In this document: positions 6,485-15,400 of the stretch, in pieces
Numbering within the stretch: the first letter of the stretch is position 1
How the letters are laid out: each line of letters begins with the position of its first letter
Assembly (NCBI GenBank): GCA_018780035.1
Contig: JADMKE010000010.1
Span: 1-38,762, forward strand
Direction: 5' to 3'
Source: Candidatus Sericytochromatia bacterium
GTDB taxonomy: Bacteria; Cyanobacteriota; Sericytochromatia; UBA7694
DNA: 38,762 nucleotides
Notes under the pieces: model-generated
Seen by the model: only the letters and a program-made list of their open reading frames with translations
What the model was told of the DNA's origin: nothing
The model's database searches: none
Translations under genes and position numbers: made by a program

Positions 6485-7617
6485 TGCCTTTATCAGAAAA
6501 ATTAATCAGCCCAAAACTTCAGCAGACCTTCCCTTCAAGCCCTTTCTTTGCCGCATTTTTTAAACAGTTTGAAACCGCTTTTATTTCAAGCTGGCATCAG
6601 AGCCCAGTCCACCACTGGTTCCTTTCTTCCTGTTTTTACACCCAGCATTCACCCACAGTACGGGTGGTGGGTTTATTGAATTGGCAGGGGGGAGAATCCC
6701 CTATTTGGCTACCCTGTTTGTTTGAATGCCCCCCTCAAGCAGATCCTACATCGCGAAAGCACTGGCGTGGGCGTTTACCAACAGCCCAGACAAGAGAGAG
6801 ATCTACAAAATTTTTTACTGAGCAACAAAACCACACCCACCCGACCGTTTTTCAACCAGCTCCCTGTTTGGAATTCATCTTAAATCACCTGCCTGTGTCA
6901 AAGCATCCCCAACTGACCTTCGAGTTTTTTCCCAGTGCCACAGAGCCCCATCCCAAATCCCCCCCCCTAATCAAACTCTACCAAGATCCTCAATGGCAGC
7001 AATTTGCAGAAGCCAGTCAACCACTCAATCACCTGTTTAGACAAATCGCAAGAATCGATCAAGAAAACGAGATTATCAGTTTTCAAGATCTGATTGCCCT
7101 CTTGCACGCAGATCGCAATCTCTCGCAGTCCTTAAAAAAAAGCCTGGTCCAATGTTTCGGTCAATATCTTAGTCATTTCTCGCTCAGCCATCCCGACGCG
7201 ACTCCCCAGTCTGGAATCGAGATATTTTGGCAGACCTTTTTCCAACTTCTCTTTCAAAGCATTCCTGTGCCCGCCTCTCTCAGCGAGTTCAGTCCCTGTG
7301 GATCTCCCATCACGTTGAATGCAAATGGCGTTTCAAAAGAATTGCTGTGTTTTCAGAGCTCCAGTCAGGCCAATGAAACAGTCTATTGGTACGTTCAATA
7401 TAATCAATCAACCCAAATATGGGAATTATTAGATATCCAACACATCGTTAATAAACACCTCTTTCCCACTTATTTGCCAGCTTTTGCATTTCTGCTTGCC
7501 TTTCACACATTAAGTCCCGAACGCCAAATGATGCTACAGCCCTATTGGCGTTATTTTTTACCCATGCAAAAGATCCAACGCTTACAGCAGGAGGTATCCC
7601 ATGGATACCCCTCCTGA
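6481..7617 (+). CDS. Uncharacterised 378-aa protein
   Basis: I do not recognise this protein. It has no signal peptide or membrane span. It is rich in Phe, His, Pro, Gln and Ser. An N-terminal half with Trp/Phe/Pro (SSWHQSPVHHWFLSSCFY, LLNWQGGESPIWLP) is followed by a helical part (about 175-250) and a C-terminal segment around VYWYVQYNQSTQIWELLDIQ. The start could be ATG 6481 or 6484; the first makes the ATGA overlap with the leader ORF. Its end overlaps the next gene by 17 bp, with AGGAGG (7589-7594) inside it serving the next start, so the two are co-translated. Being coupled to the 534-aa gene suggests a shared complex or pathway. Confidence 0.7.
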   Translation: MMPLSEKLISPKLQQTFPSSPFFAAFFKQFETAFISSWHQSPVHHWFLSSCFYTQHSPTVRVVGLLNWQGGESPIWLPCLFECPPQADPTSRKHWRGRLPTAQTRERSTKFFTEQQNHTHPTVFQPAPCLEFILNHLPVSKHPQLTFEFFPSATEPHPKSPPLIKLYQDPQWQQFAEASQPLNHLFRQIARIDQENEIISFQDLIALLHADRNLSQSLKKSLVQCFGQYLSHFSLSHPDATPQSGIEIFWQTFFQLLFQSIPVPASLSEFSPCGSPITLNANGVSKELLCFQSSSQANETVYWYVQYNQSTQIWELLDIQHIVNKHLFPTYLPAFAFLLAFHTLSPERQMMLQPYWRYFLPMQKIQRLQQEVSHGYPS

Positions 7618-9205
7618 ACTAACCACGTCTACCCGCGAAGCACTCTCGTTGACCTTGATGGAGGTCCTGGAGGGAAAGCAACCCACAATTGCACTCAAAA
7701 AACAACATCAACATTATGTGAATACCTTGGTGGCAGCCATTCGTTCAGGAAAAAAAGAACAAGCTTACCGTTCCTTGCAAGAGCTGTACAGAGAAGCTTA
7801 TCAAGATAACGACATTGTCTCAGCCTATTTTAAGCTTTCTGATTTAGGCATAGAGGGAAATACCAATTTCAAATTTGTCATGGGTGCGATTGAAGCCAAA
7901 TACATCAAAGAGCGTCCAGCAAAATTAGCGGCCATTGAGCTTGAGAAAGCGCTTGTCTTGATTCTTTTGGCTTTTACCAATACACCCAAACCGATTGTGG
8001 CCTATGTCGAGATTGACCCTGTAACCCAGAAAAAAACCAGCATCACAGTCCCAATCAAAGAAGAAGTGATTCAAGACTTTTTAGCTCCCTTTAAAGGAGT
8101 CAAGAGTCTTCAATTGCTCAAACGAAGTGTCATTATTCACCGCGAAATTGTATTTGGCAACCCTGCAGGTGAATTAAGCCATACCTATCAGCTCAAGCGA
8201 GAACAATGGCAAAAAGACAAAACAGCCTGGGAAGCCGCTCAAAACAAAAAAAACAATACGATGATTGTTCCTGATGCCCTGAAGGCAGAAAAAAAAGAAC
8301 AGGAAAAAAAAGAATTTGTCAAAGTGCTACCAAATAAAAAAGCAGATTTATACGCTTTTTGCGAAACAGCCGAACAAGAACAGGCAGCAAGTTTTGCCTT
8401 AGAACCTGAAAATATGCGCAAGCTCATGTTTTTGGCTGATGCCCCTAAAAATGTTTTTTTAAATAAATTAAAAGATGTATACACCCAAAAATTGGGAGCC
8501 AAACAAGCTTTGCAATTAGCAGAGAGGATGACTGAAGCTTTTCAAAACTTACTCCAAGAGCTGAAGCGACTGGCCGGGAAAAACTGGCTACAATTGTGGC
8601 AAGAAGCCCATATTTTTACAGGAAAACAAAAGCGAGACAGCGTATCACTCTATCTAAAGTCACAGACCCCATCAGATCCACTTGATGCCATGCTACGCCA
8701 AAATGAGATAATGCAAGATAAGATTGCAGGTTCAAAACACCTGGCGAGTCAGCAAACACAGACTGAAGATGCAGATTCGCAAGAGACCAATACGCCGCCT
8801 GAACTAGAATTTATTTTGAAAGCCTTTCGAGATCCGCTTCATTTTCAACAGGTACTTGAATGTGCTTTACCCCAAAACATGCTCGAAATCTTAAGTGATT
8901 CCCTTTTAGATCTGCTAGAAACCGTTTTCACCCAATACACCCACTGTTCATTTTCCCAACTGAAAAATATGCTTTTGGACTGGGTCTCCCCCGACGAAAA
9001 AGAACTTGCGTCTCAAACAATCGCCTGGATTGAATTGGCCTGCAACAAAATGGCACAGTTTCAAAGTCAGCAGCGAAAAACAGATTTTAATCAGGCCTTG
9101 GCTTATTTGCAAATTCAAATTGCCGAAGAGCAGGAAAAAGAAAGATTAAACTCACTTGAGTTTCGCAATTCACCGGCCCATCAATACCGAAAATATGCAC
9201 TCTAG
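7601..9205 (+). CDS. Uncharacterised 534-aa protein, paralogue of the 10622-12298 product
   Basis: The product is cytoplasmic-looking, charged and mostly helical. AGGAGG lies 7 bp before the ATG. It aligns along its length with the product of 10622-12298. Shared anchors are the segment from AFTNTPKPIVAYVEIDP to GNPAGELSHTYQL (about 120-200), SDPLDAMLRQ with GSKHLASQ (about 355-380), and the C-terminal tail NSPAHQYRKYAL. A Lys/Glu-rich linker (about 210-245, EKKEQEKKEFVK) is probably a coiled coil. No catalytic motif was found. The codons are AT-richer than in the paralogue. It is co-transcribed with the upstream 378-aa gene. Function unknown. Confidence 0.75.
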   Translation: MDTPPELTTSTREALSLTLMEVLEGKQPTIALKKQHQHYVNTLVAAIRSGKKEQAYRSLQELYREAYQDNDIVSAYFKLSDLGIEGNTNFKFVMGAIEAKYIKERPAKLAAIELEKALVLILLAFTNTPKPIVAYVEIDPVTQKKTSITVPIKEEVIQDFLAPFKGVKSLQLLKRSVIIHREIVFGNPAGELSHTYQLKREQWQKDKTAWEAAQNKKNNTMIVPDALKAEKKEQEKKEFVKVLPNKKADLYAFCETAEQEQAASFALEPENMRKLMFLADAPKNVFLNKLKDVYTQKLGAKQALQLAERMTEAFQNLLQELKRLAGKNWLQLWQEAHIFTGKQKRDSVSLYLKSQTPSDPLDAMLRQNEIMQDKIAGSKHLASQQTQTEDADSQETNTPPELEFILKAFRDPLHFQQVLECALPQNMLEILSDSLLDLLETVFTQYTHCSFSQLKNMLLDWVSPDEKELASQTIAWIELACNKMAQFQSQQRKTDFNQALAYLQIQIAEEQEKERLNSLEFRNSPAHQYRKYAL

Positions 9206-9208
9206 AAT

Positions 9209-10426
9209 CTAAGCTTTGTCTGTTCCACAGAACTGATCCAACCAAGTCAAAAATGGCAAGAGATTTTCTTGATTTTGACAGAGGAACCAAGTATAAGCCT
9301 GTTTTTCACGTTCAGACAAAGGCAAATTTAGCGGTATTTGCGCATGAGGAATGGCCAAATGAGACCAACGCGAAGGAACAAAGGCCTTCAAGCCAACACG
9401 AATCCCCAGTATGCAGTGTTGTTCTGGCTCTATCAGCAAAGCAATCCGCTGCTTGTTTTTTTTCAACCAAATCATCTTTTTATCCAAAGGAACAGGATTC
9501 AAAAATTGCAGTTTTAAGTCTGCACTCAGAGGGCTGGACCAACTTAAAGCCCGATCTGCCACTTGCAATTGAACAAAGGTGGTAGAGGCATAGACCTGGG
9601 TTGCGCTCAATTTTTCCAAAACCCAGGCCCAGACCTCAACAGCCCAATGGGCCAGCGAGAGCTCTATTCCTTCTTGTTCATAAAGTCGCAGCGCCAAACG
9701 GGCATGTAATATTTCTGGTTCAAGCAAATGGCCAAATTCTTTAATATCTATAACCACCCGTTGAAACAAAGCCGTTTTTAAAACAGTAATTTGACCTGAG
9801 CTTAAATCAGGAATTTGACCAATGATTTTCAGCAATGCGGCAGAAGGTTTAATAAAATCATCCGCTTTCCCCTGGTCCAAATAGTCATAAAGAAAAGCAA
9901 CAGCGCGAGAAAAGGGATTTTGCGAGGCTGGCATAGGCTCAGAGTTGGGCAATACGCGAAACACACCTCTTTGACCTGTACGCTCCAGCAAAGGTCTTGG
10001 CTGACAGACTCGACAAGCCCCTCCCAAAGTATGGTCAAGGGGAATGATACTGGGTACATGGGTCTCTGGGAACCGGGCCAGTACCGCTTGACGCAGTTGG
10101 GTAATATTGAGGTGCTGATAATGACTTTCTGCCAATATTTGAGCCAATTTATCGTGAATAGACAAAAGCGGTAAAACCGGGGAACGGGACAAAACCCGGT
10201 AAAGGCCATGGCCTAATTTTTCAAAGATCGGTTGCTCATGGCAAAGTTTACAGATTGTCTCTTTGCCCTGTATATGTTCAGAAGGCAGAATACTGCGAAG
10301 TTTTACATCGGGCAGTAAGTCTTGGACCCGTTTGCAAATTTCAGAATATGTCAATACTTGGCCCGGTTCTGTGGCTTGACAGAGAAGTTCATGAATTTTC
10401 ATAGCAATGCCCAGTTTAAAAGGCAT
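9209..10426 (-). CDS. Protein with two tandem CxxC winged-helix-like modules
   Basis: This 405-aa protein lies convergent to the 534-aa gene, with 3 bp between stops. Its N-terminal part has two related modules of about 70 residues. Both follow the plan helix-helix, then SILPSEH or SIIPLDH, a C-x2-C (CKLC; CRVC), then PIFEKLGHGLYRVL or PLLERTGQRGVFRVL. This resembles DUF7669-type winged-helix domains found with restriction-like proteins, but the match is from memory. Residues about 190-405 have no recognised domain. The start is unsure: ATG 10426, or ATG 10402 (MKIHELL), which begins directly at the module. The Cys pairs could bind a metal jointly. DNA or protein binding is a reasonable guess. 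Confidence 0.65.
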   Translation of the reverse strand: MPFKLGIAMKIHELLCQATEPGQVLTYSEICKRVQDLLPDVKLRSILPSEHIQGKETICKLCHEQPIFEKLGHGLYRVLSRSPVLPLLSIHDKLAQILAESHYQHLNITQLRQAVLARFPETHVPSIIPLDHTLGGACRVCQPRPLLERTGQRGVFRVLPNSEPMPASQNPFSRAVAFLYDYLDQGKADDFIKPSAALLKIIGQIPDLSSGQITVLKTALFQRVVIDIKEFGHLLEPEILHARLALRLYEQEGIELSLAHWAVEVWAWVLEKLSATQVYASTTFVQLQVADRALSWSSPLSADLKLQFLNPVPLDKKMIWLKKNKQRIALLIEPEQHCILGIRVGLKAFVPSRWSHLAIPHAQIPLNLPLSEREKQAYTWFLCQNQENLLPFLTWLDQFCGTDKA

Positions 10427-10544
10427 TTTCTTAAAGAGTTATTTTAGACAATAAAATATTTATTTCATACAAACAAAAGGAATCATCCAGCGATATCATA
10501 ATCAAATCCCGTATTTTCAAACCTTTCGCAAAGAAACAATATTT

Positions 10545-10553
10545 TGCTACAAT
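10545..10553 (+). promoter_or_regulatory. Possible extended -10 promoter for the 10622 gene
   Basis: TGC followed by TACAAT (10548-10553) forms an extended -10 element; no good -35 box is seen. It sits in the 195-bp divergent gap between the - strand gene at 10426 and the gene at 10622. Confidence 0.35.
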
Positions 10554-10621
10554 CAACTTTAAAGTCATAGCTAGATTCAAGCTAATTCCCTTTGCTTCAT
10601 TCAGATGGGTGTATATATTTT

Positions 10622-12298
10622 ATGTCTCAAAGCGAAGCACCAACATTTAAAGCCTTTGAAGTCTCGGCCCTGGAAAAACAGTCACTCTTGCTGACCCAAG
10701 GGCTCAAAGGCAAAGCCCTGCCAGCCCAATTACCGGCTGCCGAGAAAAAGAAATTGGAAGAGTTGCTCTTGGCTTTTCGCAATGCCCAGCGCGCCAAATT
10801 GCTGACACTTTGCGCGGATTTTTACCAGGCGGTCTTGGATCCCAATGCGCTGACAAAAGCCTATTTTGTGCTAAAGAATCAGGCCTTGAGCGGCACTCCT
10901 GATTACCAAATTGTGATGGACAGCCTGACGGAGAGTTATGGCACAGAGGTTCCCACAGAGAAAACAGGCCCTGAAATGCCGCTTGAGCAGGCCCTGACTC
11001 AGGTTTTGTTGGCGATTACCCGCAGCGATAAAAATTCGATCTCATATACCCGCACCGATGCCGAAACAGGCAAACCGCGCCCAACCACCTTTCCGCTGAG
11101 TGAAAAACTGATCCGCAACTTTGTGTTGCCTTTTGGCGAGCAATACCTGCCTCTGATTCAGCGGGTTTTGGTTTTTAGCAAAGGCCAGGTATTGGGCCAT
11201 CCCGCCGGGCAATTGGCCCATCGCTACCACTTGCGCAAACAGGCCTTTGAAGTCGAAAAAGCCGCCTGGGAAAAGGTCCAGGCCGATAACAAAGCCCAGC
11301 TAGCCGAACCCCGCAGCCCGGCTCAAATCAGCCAAAAACTGGCTGCCCAGCAAGCGACACGCTCGGTCTCACAGGAGATTTCGGGTTTGATCTCGGGCGC
11401 CCGCAACCCCGACGAAAAAGCAGCAGTGGTCTTGAGTTTTCAGGCCCAGTCGCTTTTGAATATGCTCAAAAATGCCCAGGCCAATGAAGGGGATTTTGGT
11501 TCTCGGCTGGAAAAGCTTTACAGCCAACGGCTCAGTGCCGACAAAGCGCAGCTCTTGTCCAAACGTCTGGCCAGTCAAATGAAACGCATGATGCTCAAAA
11601 TGGACGGTTGGAAAGAGGAGTATTGGAGTGAGTTTCAGACCCTGATGCAAAAATCCGGGCTCTGGGAAGGAGGCGAATGGTTGGAAAAGTGGCGGGCCCA
11701 CAAATCTGGCAAAGAGATCATCGCCAAAACAGGCCAAGAATACCTGATTGAAGACAAGAGCGATCCTTTGGCAGATATGCTCAAAAAACAGGCTCAAATC
11801 GCAGACAAGCAACGGGGCAGCAAGATGTTGGGTCAGGAGGATCCGGTTGAATTGCCCGATTGGTTGACCAATGCCAATGCCTCTCAGGCCTCTGCCGAAG
11901 AGCAAAAAGTGCTGCAAGCTCTCTCCCGCAAAGACCGCTTTCAGGAATTTGCGCAGGTGGCTTGCCCCCCTGGCCTTTGGGAAGCCCTCGCTGCCCAGGA
12001 GCAAAATTTACTCCAAGAACGTTTCCTCTATTTCAGCCACACCGATTTGCTCACGATCAAAAACCAAATTCTGGCTTCCAATGAAACCCCTTCGGAGGTC
12101 TTTAAACAGGCCTTGGCAGCGCTGGAATTATTGGTCGTCAAAATGGCCACGCTTTTGAAGCGGGAGTTTAAGCTGAATTTTGTTCAGGCCCTGGAGCAAT
12201 TCCAAGCCCAAAAACAGGCGGATCTGGCAAAGGCCCGCTTCAACTCCAAAGAATACCAAAGCTCGCCTGCGGCCCAATACGGCAAATACAGCGGCTAA
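10622..12298 (+). CDS. Uncharacterised 558-aa protein, GC-rich paralogue of the 7601-9205 product
   Basis: The frame can open at ATG 10592, but ATG 10622 (MSQSEAPTF) gives an N-terminus that lines up with the paralogue; neither has a clear ribosome site. Conserved blocks shared with the 534-aa protein are VLLAITRSDKNSISYTRTD to GHPAGQLAHRYHL (about 125-205), SDPLADMLKK with GSKMLGQ (about 375-400), and the ending SSPAAQYGKYSG. The rest is helical and charged. There is no signal peptide, membrane span or enzyme motif. It lies 132 bp upstream of the giant gene and may be functionally tied to it. The codons are much GC-richer than those of its paralogue, so the two have had different histories. 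Confidence 0.75.
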   Translation: MSQSEAPTFKAFEVSALEKQSLLLTQGLKGKALPAQLPAAEKKKLEELLLAFRNAQRAKLLTLCADFYQAVLDPNALTKAYFVLKNQALSGTPDYQIVMDSLTESYGTEVPTEKTGPEMPLEQALTQVLLAITRSDKNSISYTRTDAETGKPRPTTFPLSEKLIRNFVLPFGEQYLPLIQRVLVFSKGQVLGHPAGQLAHRYHLRKQAFEVEKAAWEKVQADNKAQLAEPRSPAQISQKLAAQQATRSVSQEISGLISGARNPDEKAAVVLSFQAQSLLNMLKNAQANEGDFGSRLEKLYSQRLSADKAQLLSKRLASQMKRMMLKMDGWKEEYWSEFQTLMQKSGLWEGGEWLEKWRAHKSGKEIIAKTGQEYLIEDKSDPLADMLKKQAQIADKQRGSKMLGQEDPVELPDWLTNANASQASAEEQKVLQALSRKDRFQEFAQVACPPGLWEALAAQEQNLLQERFLYFSHTDLLTIKNQILASNETPSEVFKQALAALELLVVKMATLLKREFKLNFVQALEQFQAQKQADLAKARFNSKEYQSSPAAQYGKYSG

Positions 12299-12330
12299 GT
12301 TGAATTCGGCAGCAAACTGCTTAATATTTG

Positions 12331-12358
12331 TTTACAATTTTAGCCCGCTGGGTACATT
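12331..12358 (+). promoter_or_regulatory. Possible promoter of the giant gene
   Basis: TTTACA (12331-12336) and TACATT (12353-12358) are 16 bp apart, about 70 bp before the chosen ATG. This is an imperfect sigma-70-type pair in an otherwise gene-free gap. Confidence 0.35.
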
Positions 12359-12430
12359 AAGATGGTTCTGGTTCTCTGAGCCCGTATCTCCGAACCCAAA
12401 ACGATTACCCCATTGCTAGAGGAAACACAG

Positions 12431-15400
12431 ATGTTACAAGGACTCCCCACTTCTCCCCAACAAGCACTGCCCCTGACAGCCCCGCCACATGGACCCAATG
12501 GTCAAAATGCAGCCAGCCCTGCAGTTCCAGCCCCTCTCGCAGGACCGGCGATTGAACTCGATCTCAAAGACTTCACCCAAGATCAGCTCAGTGCCAGCGG
12601 TCAAAACTTAGAAGTCGCCAGCATCGATGCCAATCAACTGGATTTTGACAAGCTCAGCGGCCAAATTTTAAAAGAGGTGGCCAAAGTCGAAAAACTCAAA
12701 CCCGAAAGCACCCTGCTGATTCGAATTGGGCAAGAAGCGATCGAAATTCCCACTTTGCGGCTCGACAAAACAACCCTTCTCAATGCCCTTAAACGCCATT
12801 TTCAGGCCCTGCAAAGCCCCGGCCACCAAGCTGTGGCCAAAGACCTGCAAAGCTCCGCCCAAGGGATTCTCTTGCAAATCCGTGACAATCCTGCTCCGGC
12901 TTCTGCTGCACTTTTGGGCTCTGCCGCCCAAGCAGCAACCCCAGCCCCTGTCTCGGCCCCCCTCCCCAGCACAGGAGCAGAGGCCTTTACCCTCAAAACC
13001 CTCGAAAAAGAGATCAACCAAAAAATCCCAACTGCCGTGCGCGAAAAATACGGTTTAAACGCCGAAAGCCTGGCAAAATGGAAAGAGACGGGCACACCGC
13101 CTGCGGGCCTGGGCCAATTGCTGCAGGATTTTGATCAGCAGCACCAATCGCTCTTCCAGCCCCTGCTCTATGCCGTCAGTTTTGGCAAAGCCGTCAATGC
13201 CGCCCGCCAAAAAGCCGGGCTGATGAATGCCGATCAGGTCAAAACCGCCAATTTGGCACTGGATGAAATGAAAGGCAATGCCAGCCAAAAATGGGAAAAA
13301 CACAATGCGGGGGCTGTGCGCGACACCCGCAAAGCCGCAGACAAAGCCCTGGGCGAGTGGCAGGCCACCGATCAGGCCATGCAGGCCCTCAAAGCCAAAC
13401 CCAGCCTGACCCCTGCTGAGCAAAAACAGCTCGACAGCCTGCGCAGCCAGGCCGCTGGCCAAAAAGCCAAAAGTGAAAAGGCCATGGCCACCGCCCAGCA
13501 AACCGCAATGGCCATGAAAGAGGTGCGGGTCTACCGGGTCGAAGTCAATGGCGGGGCTGAAGCCCCACTCGGTATGCGCGAAAAAGCGGCCCATGCGCTC
13601 TTGGATGCGGCCAGCGTGGAAGCCCAAAGTGGCAAACAGGCCGTGGCTCTGCAAGGGGGAGCATTGACAGCCGAGGCCCTGCCCGAAGGCATCATCGACA
13701 GCGCCCAACAGCTCGTGGCTGAGGCCGAAAAAATGCTGCCCGAATGGCAAGCAAACCAAAGCGTGATTGACCAGCGCCAAGAAGTCTTGCAAAGCACCCG
13801 CGATCTGCTCAAACCCGTGATGGACAGCGTTGATCAGCAAAAACACCTGGCGGATCGCATCGCCAAATTGCAGAGTGAACTCAAAGGCCTGCCCAAACCA
13901 AGCATGAGCCTGCCCGAACATGATGCTCGCCGGGCCGCCCTCACCGCCGAATTGGAGGCCCTCGAAGCCGAGCAACTCGAAACCCTGCGCCCAGATCCCC
14001 TCGGCAGCCCAACTGCGCCTGCAGAAATGAAGCTCTTGGGCCAATACGGCAAAAACGTGGCCCAGCTCCAGGCCACCTATGCCGCAGATATCCAGCTCAA
14101 CAATCCCATTGGTGGCGGCAGCCCAGCCCAACAGGCCAAAGTCGAAAAAGCCAGCAAAGCCTCACGGGATTTACATATGGAGGTCGCTCAATATGGCCAA
14201 GAGGGCCAAGAGGCTGCGCTGGCAGAAGCCAAAAGTCGCCAGGGCAATTCACACTACCAACAATTTGGCCGCATGGACCTGCTCCAGCGCGTCTCTGCTG
14301 CTGAAGCGACCATTGCCAAATACGCCGACGCCAAAACACCGGGTCAGAACCAAAAATTGGCCGACGCCCAAAAAGACCTGGCCGCAGCCAGGCAGGAGAT
14401 GCGCGACGGCGAAGCCCAGGCCCAGGCAGGCAATGTTACCCCCAGCAGCAATTTTGCCGTGCTGCGCGCCAAAGCCCTGGCCGAAGCGCTGGGCCTGCCA
14501 CCTGGACCAAACCCAGCACAGAGTCTGGCCCGCAGCGAGGAAGCAGCAGCCGTGTCGCGCCACAGTTTACTCGGGGCTGTGATGCACGACAAAGGCGCCT
14601 GGGGCGCAGAAAACGGCCGGTTTTTACAGAGCCGGGCCCAATTGCAGCAGCGCGAATTGGATCGCAGCCAAGGCCAGGCGCAGCTCGAAAGCAGTGTCAA
14701 CAGCGACGTCGAGCGCCATTATGGCGAGCAAAAGGCTGAGTTAAGTGGCATTCAAACCCAGCTCAAAGAGCTGCCGCCCGGCGCTGAGCGAGACAAACTT
14801 CTGGCCCGCCAAAAAGAGCTCAAAGACAAGGTCTCAGCTTATGAAGCGGGTCCGCTGGGAATGCCGGGTGGCCCGGAATGGGTCAACAATGCCCGCCTCG
14901 ATGCCCTGACTGCCGGGCCCGTGGCCAATATCCGCGCCTTGCAAACGCAACAGGCCGAAAACGTCAAAGCCATGGCTGCCCTTTTGGCCCAAAACCCAAA
15001 TTCAGACAGCTTAAAAAAACAGGCAGTGGCCACCTATCTCAGCGCGGCTGCGACCCTGCCCCAACACACCCCTGGCGCCAGTGCCGACCATCTCTTGGCC
15101 GCCCTCAAAGTAGCCCAAAGCCTGCCAGACAAAGACAAAGCGAGTGCCCTGGCCCTGGTGCGCAAAGAGGCCATCAGCATTTACCAGGCCTATGTGCTCA
15201 ATCCCCACGCCTCAGCAGCCTCTGCCACGGCCGCCCTGGCTGCCGCTGTCGAAAAAGTCGTTGAAACCGGCAATCAAGCCGATGAATCGCGCTCAGCTTG
15301 GCAAGAATTGCGCCGCCAGAGCAACCCAATTGAGCTGTTCAAACACCACAAAGCGGAGCTGGAATTGGCGCTTGAAGAATTGCAAAACCGCGTCTCTGAT

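Noticed and set aside
11369..12004. - strand frame of 211 codons within the 558-aa gene
   Set aside because: The + frame is supported by a paralogue; the antisense frame has none.
13055..14131. Long - strand frame (358 codons) inside the giant gene
   Set aside because: It is an antisense shadow of GC-rich codons, with no ribosome site or recognisable protein.
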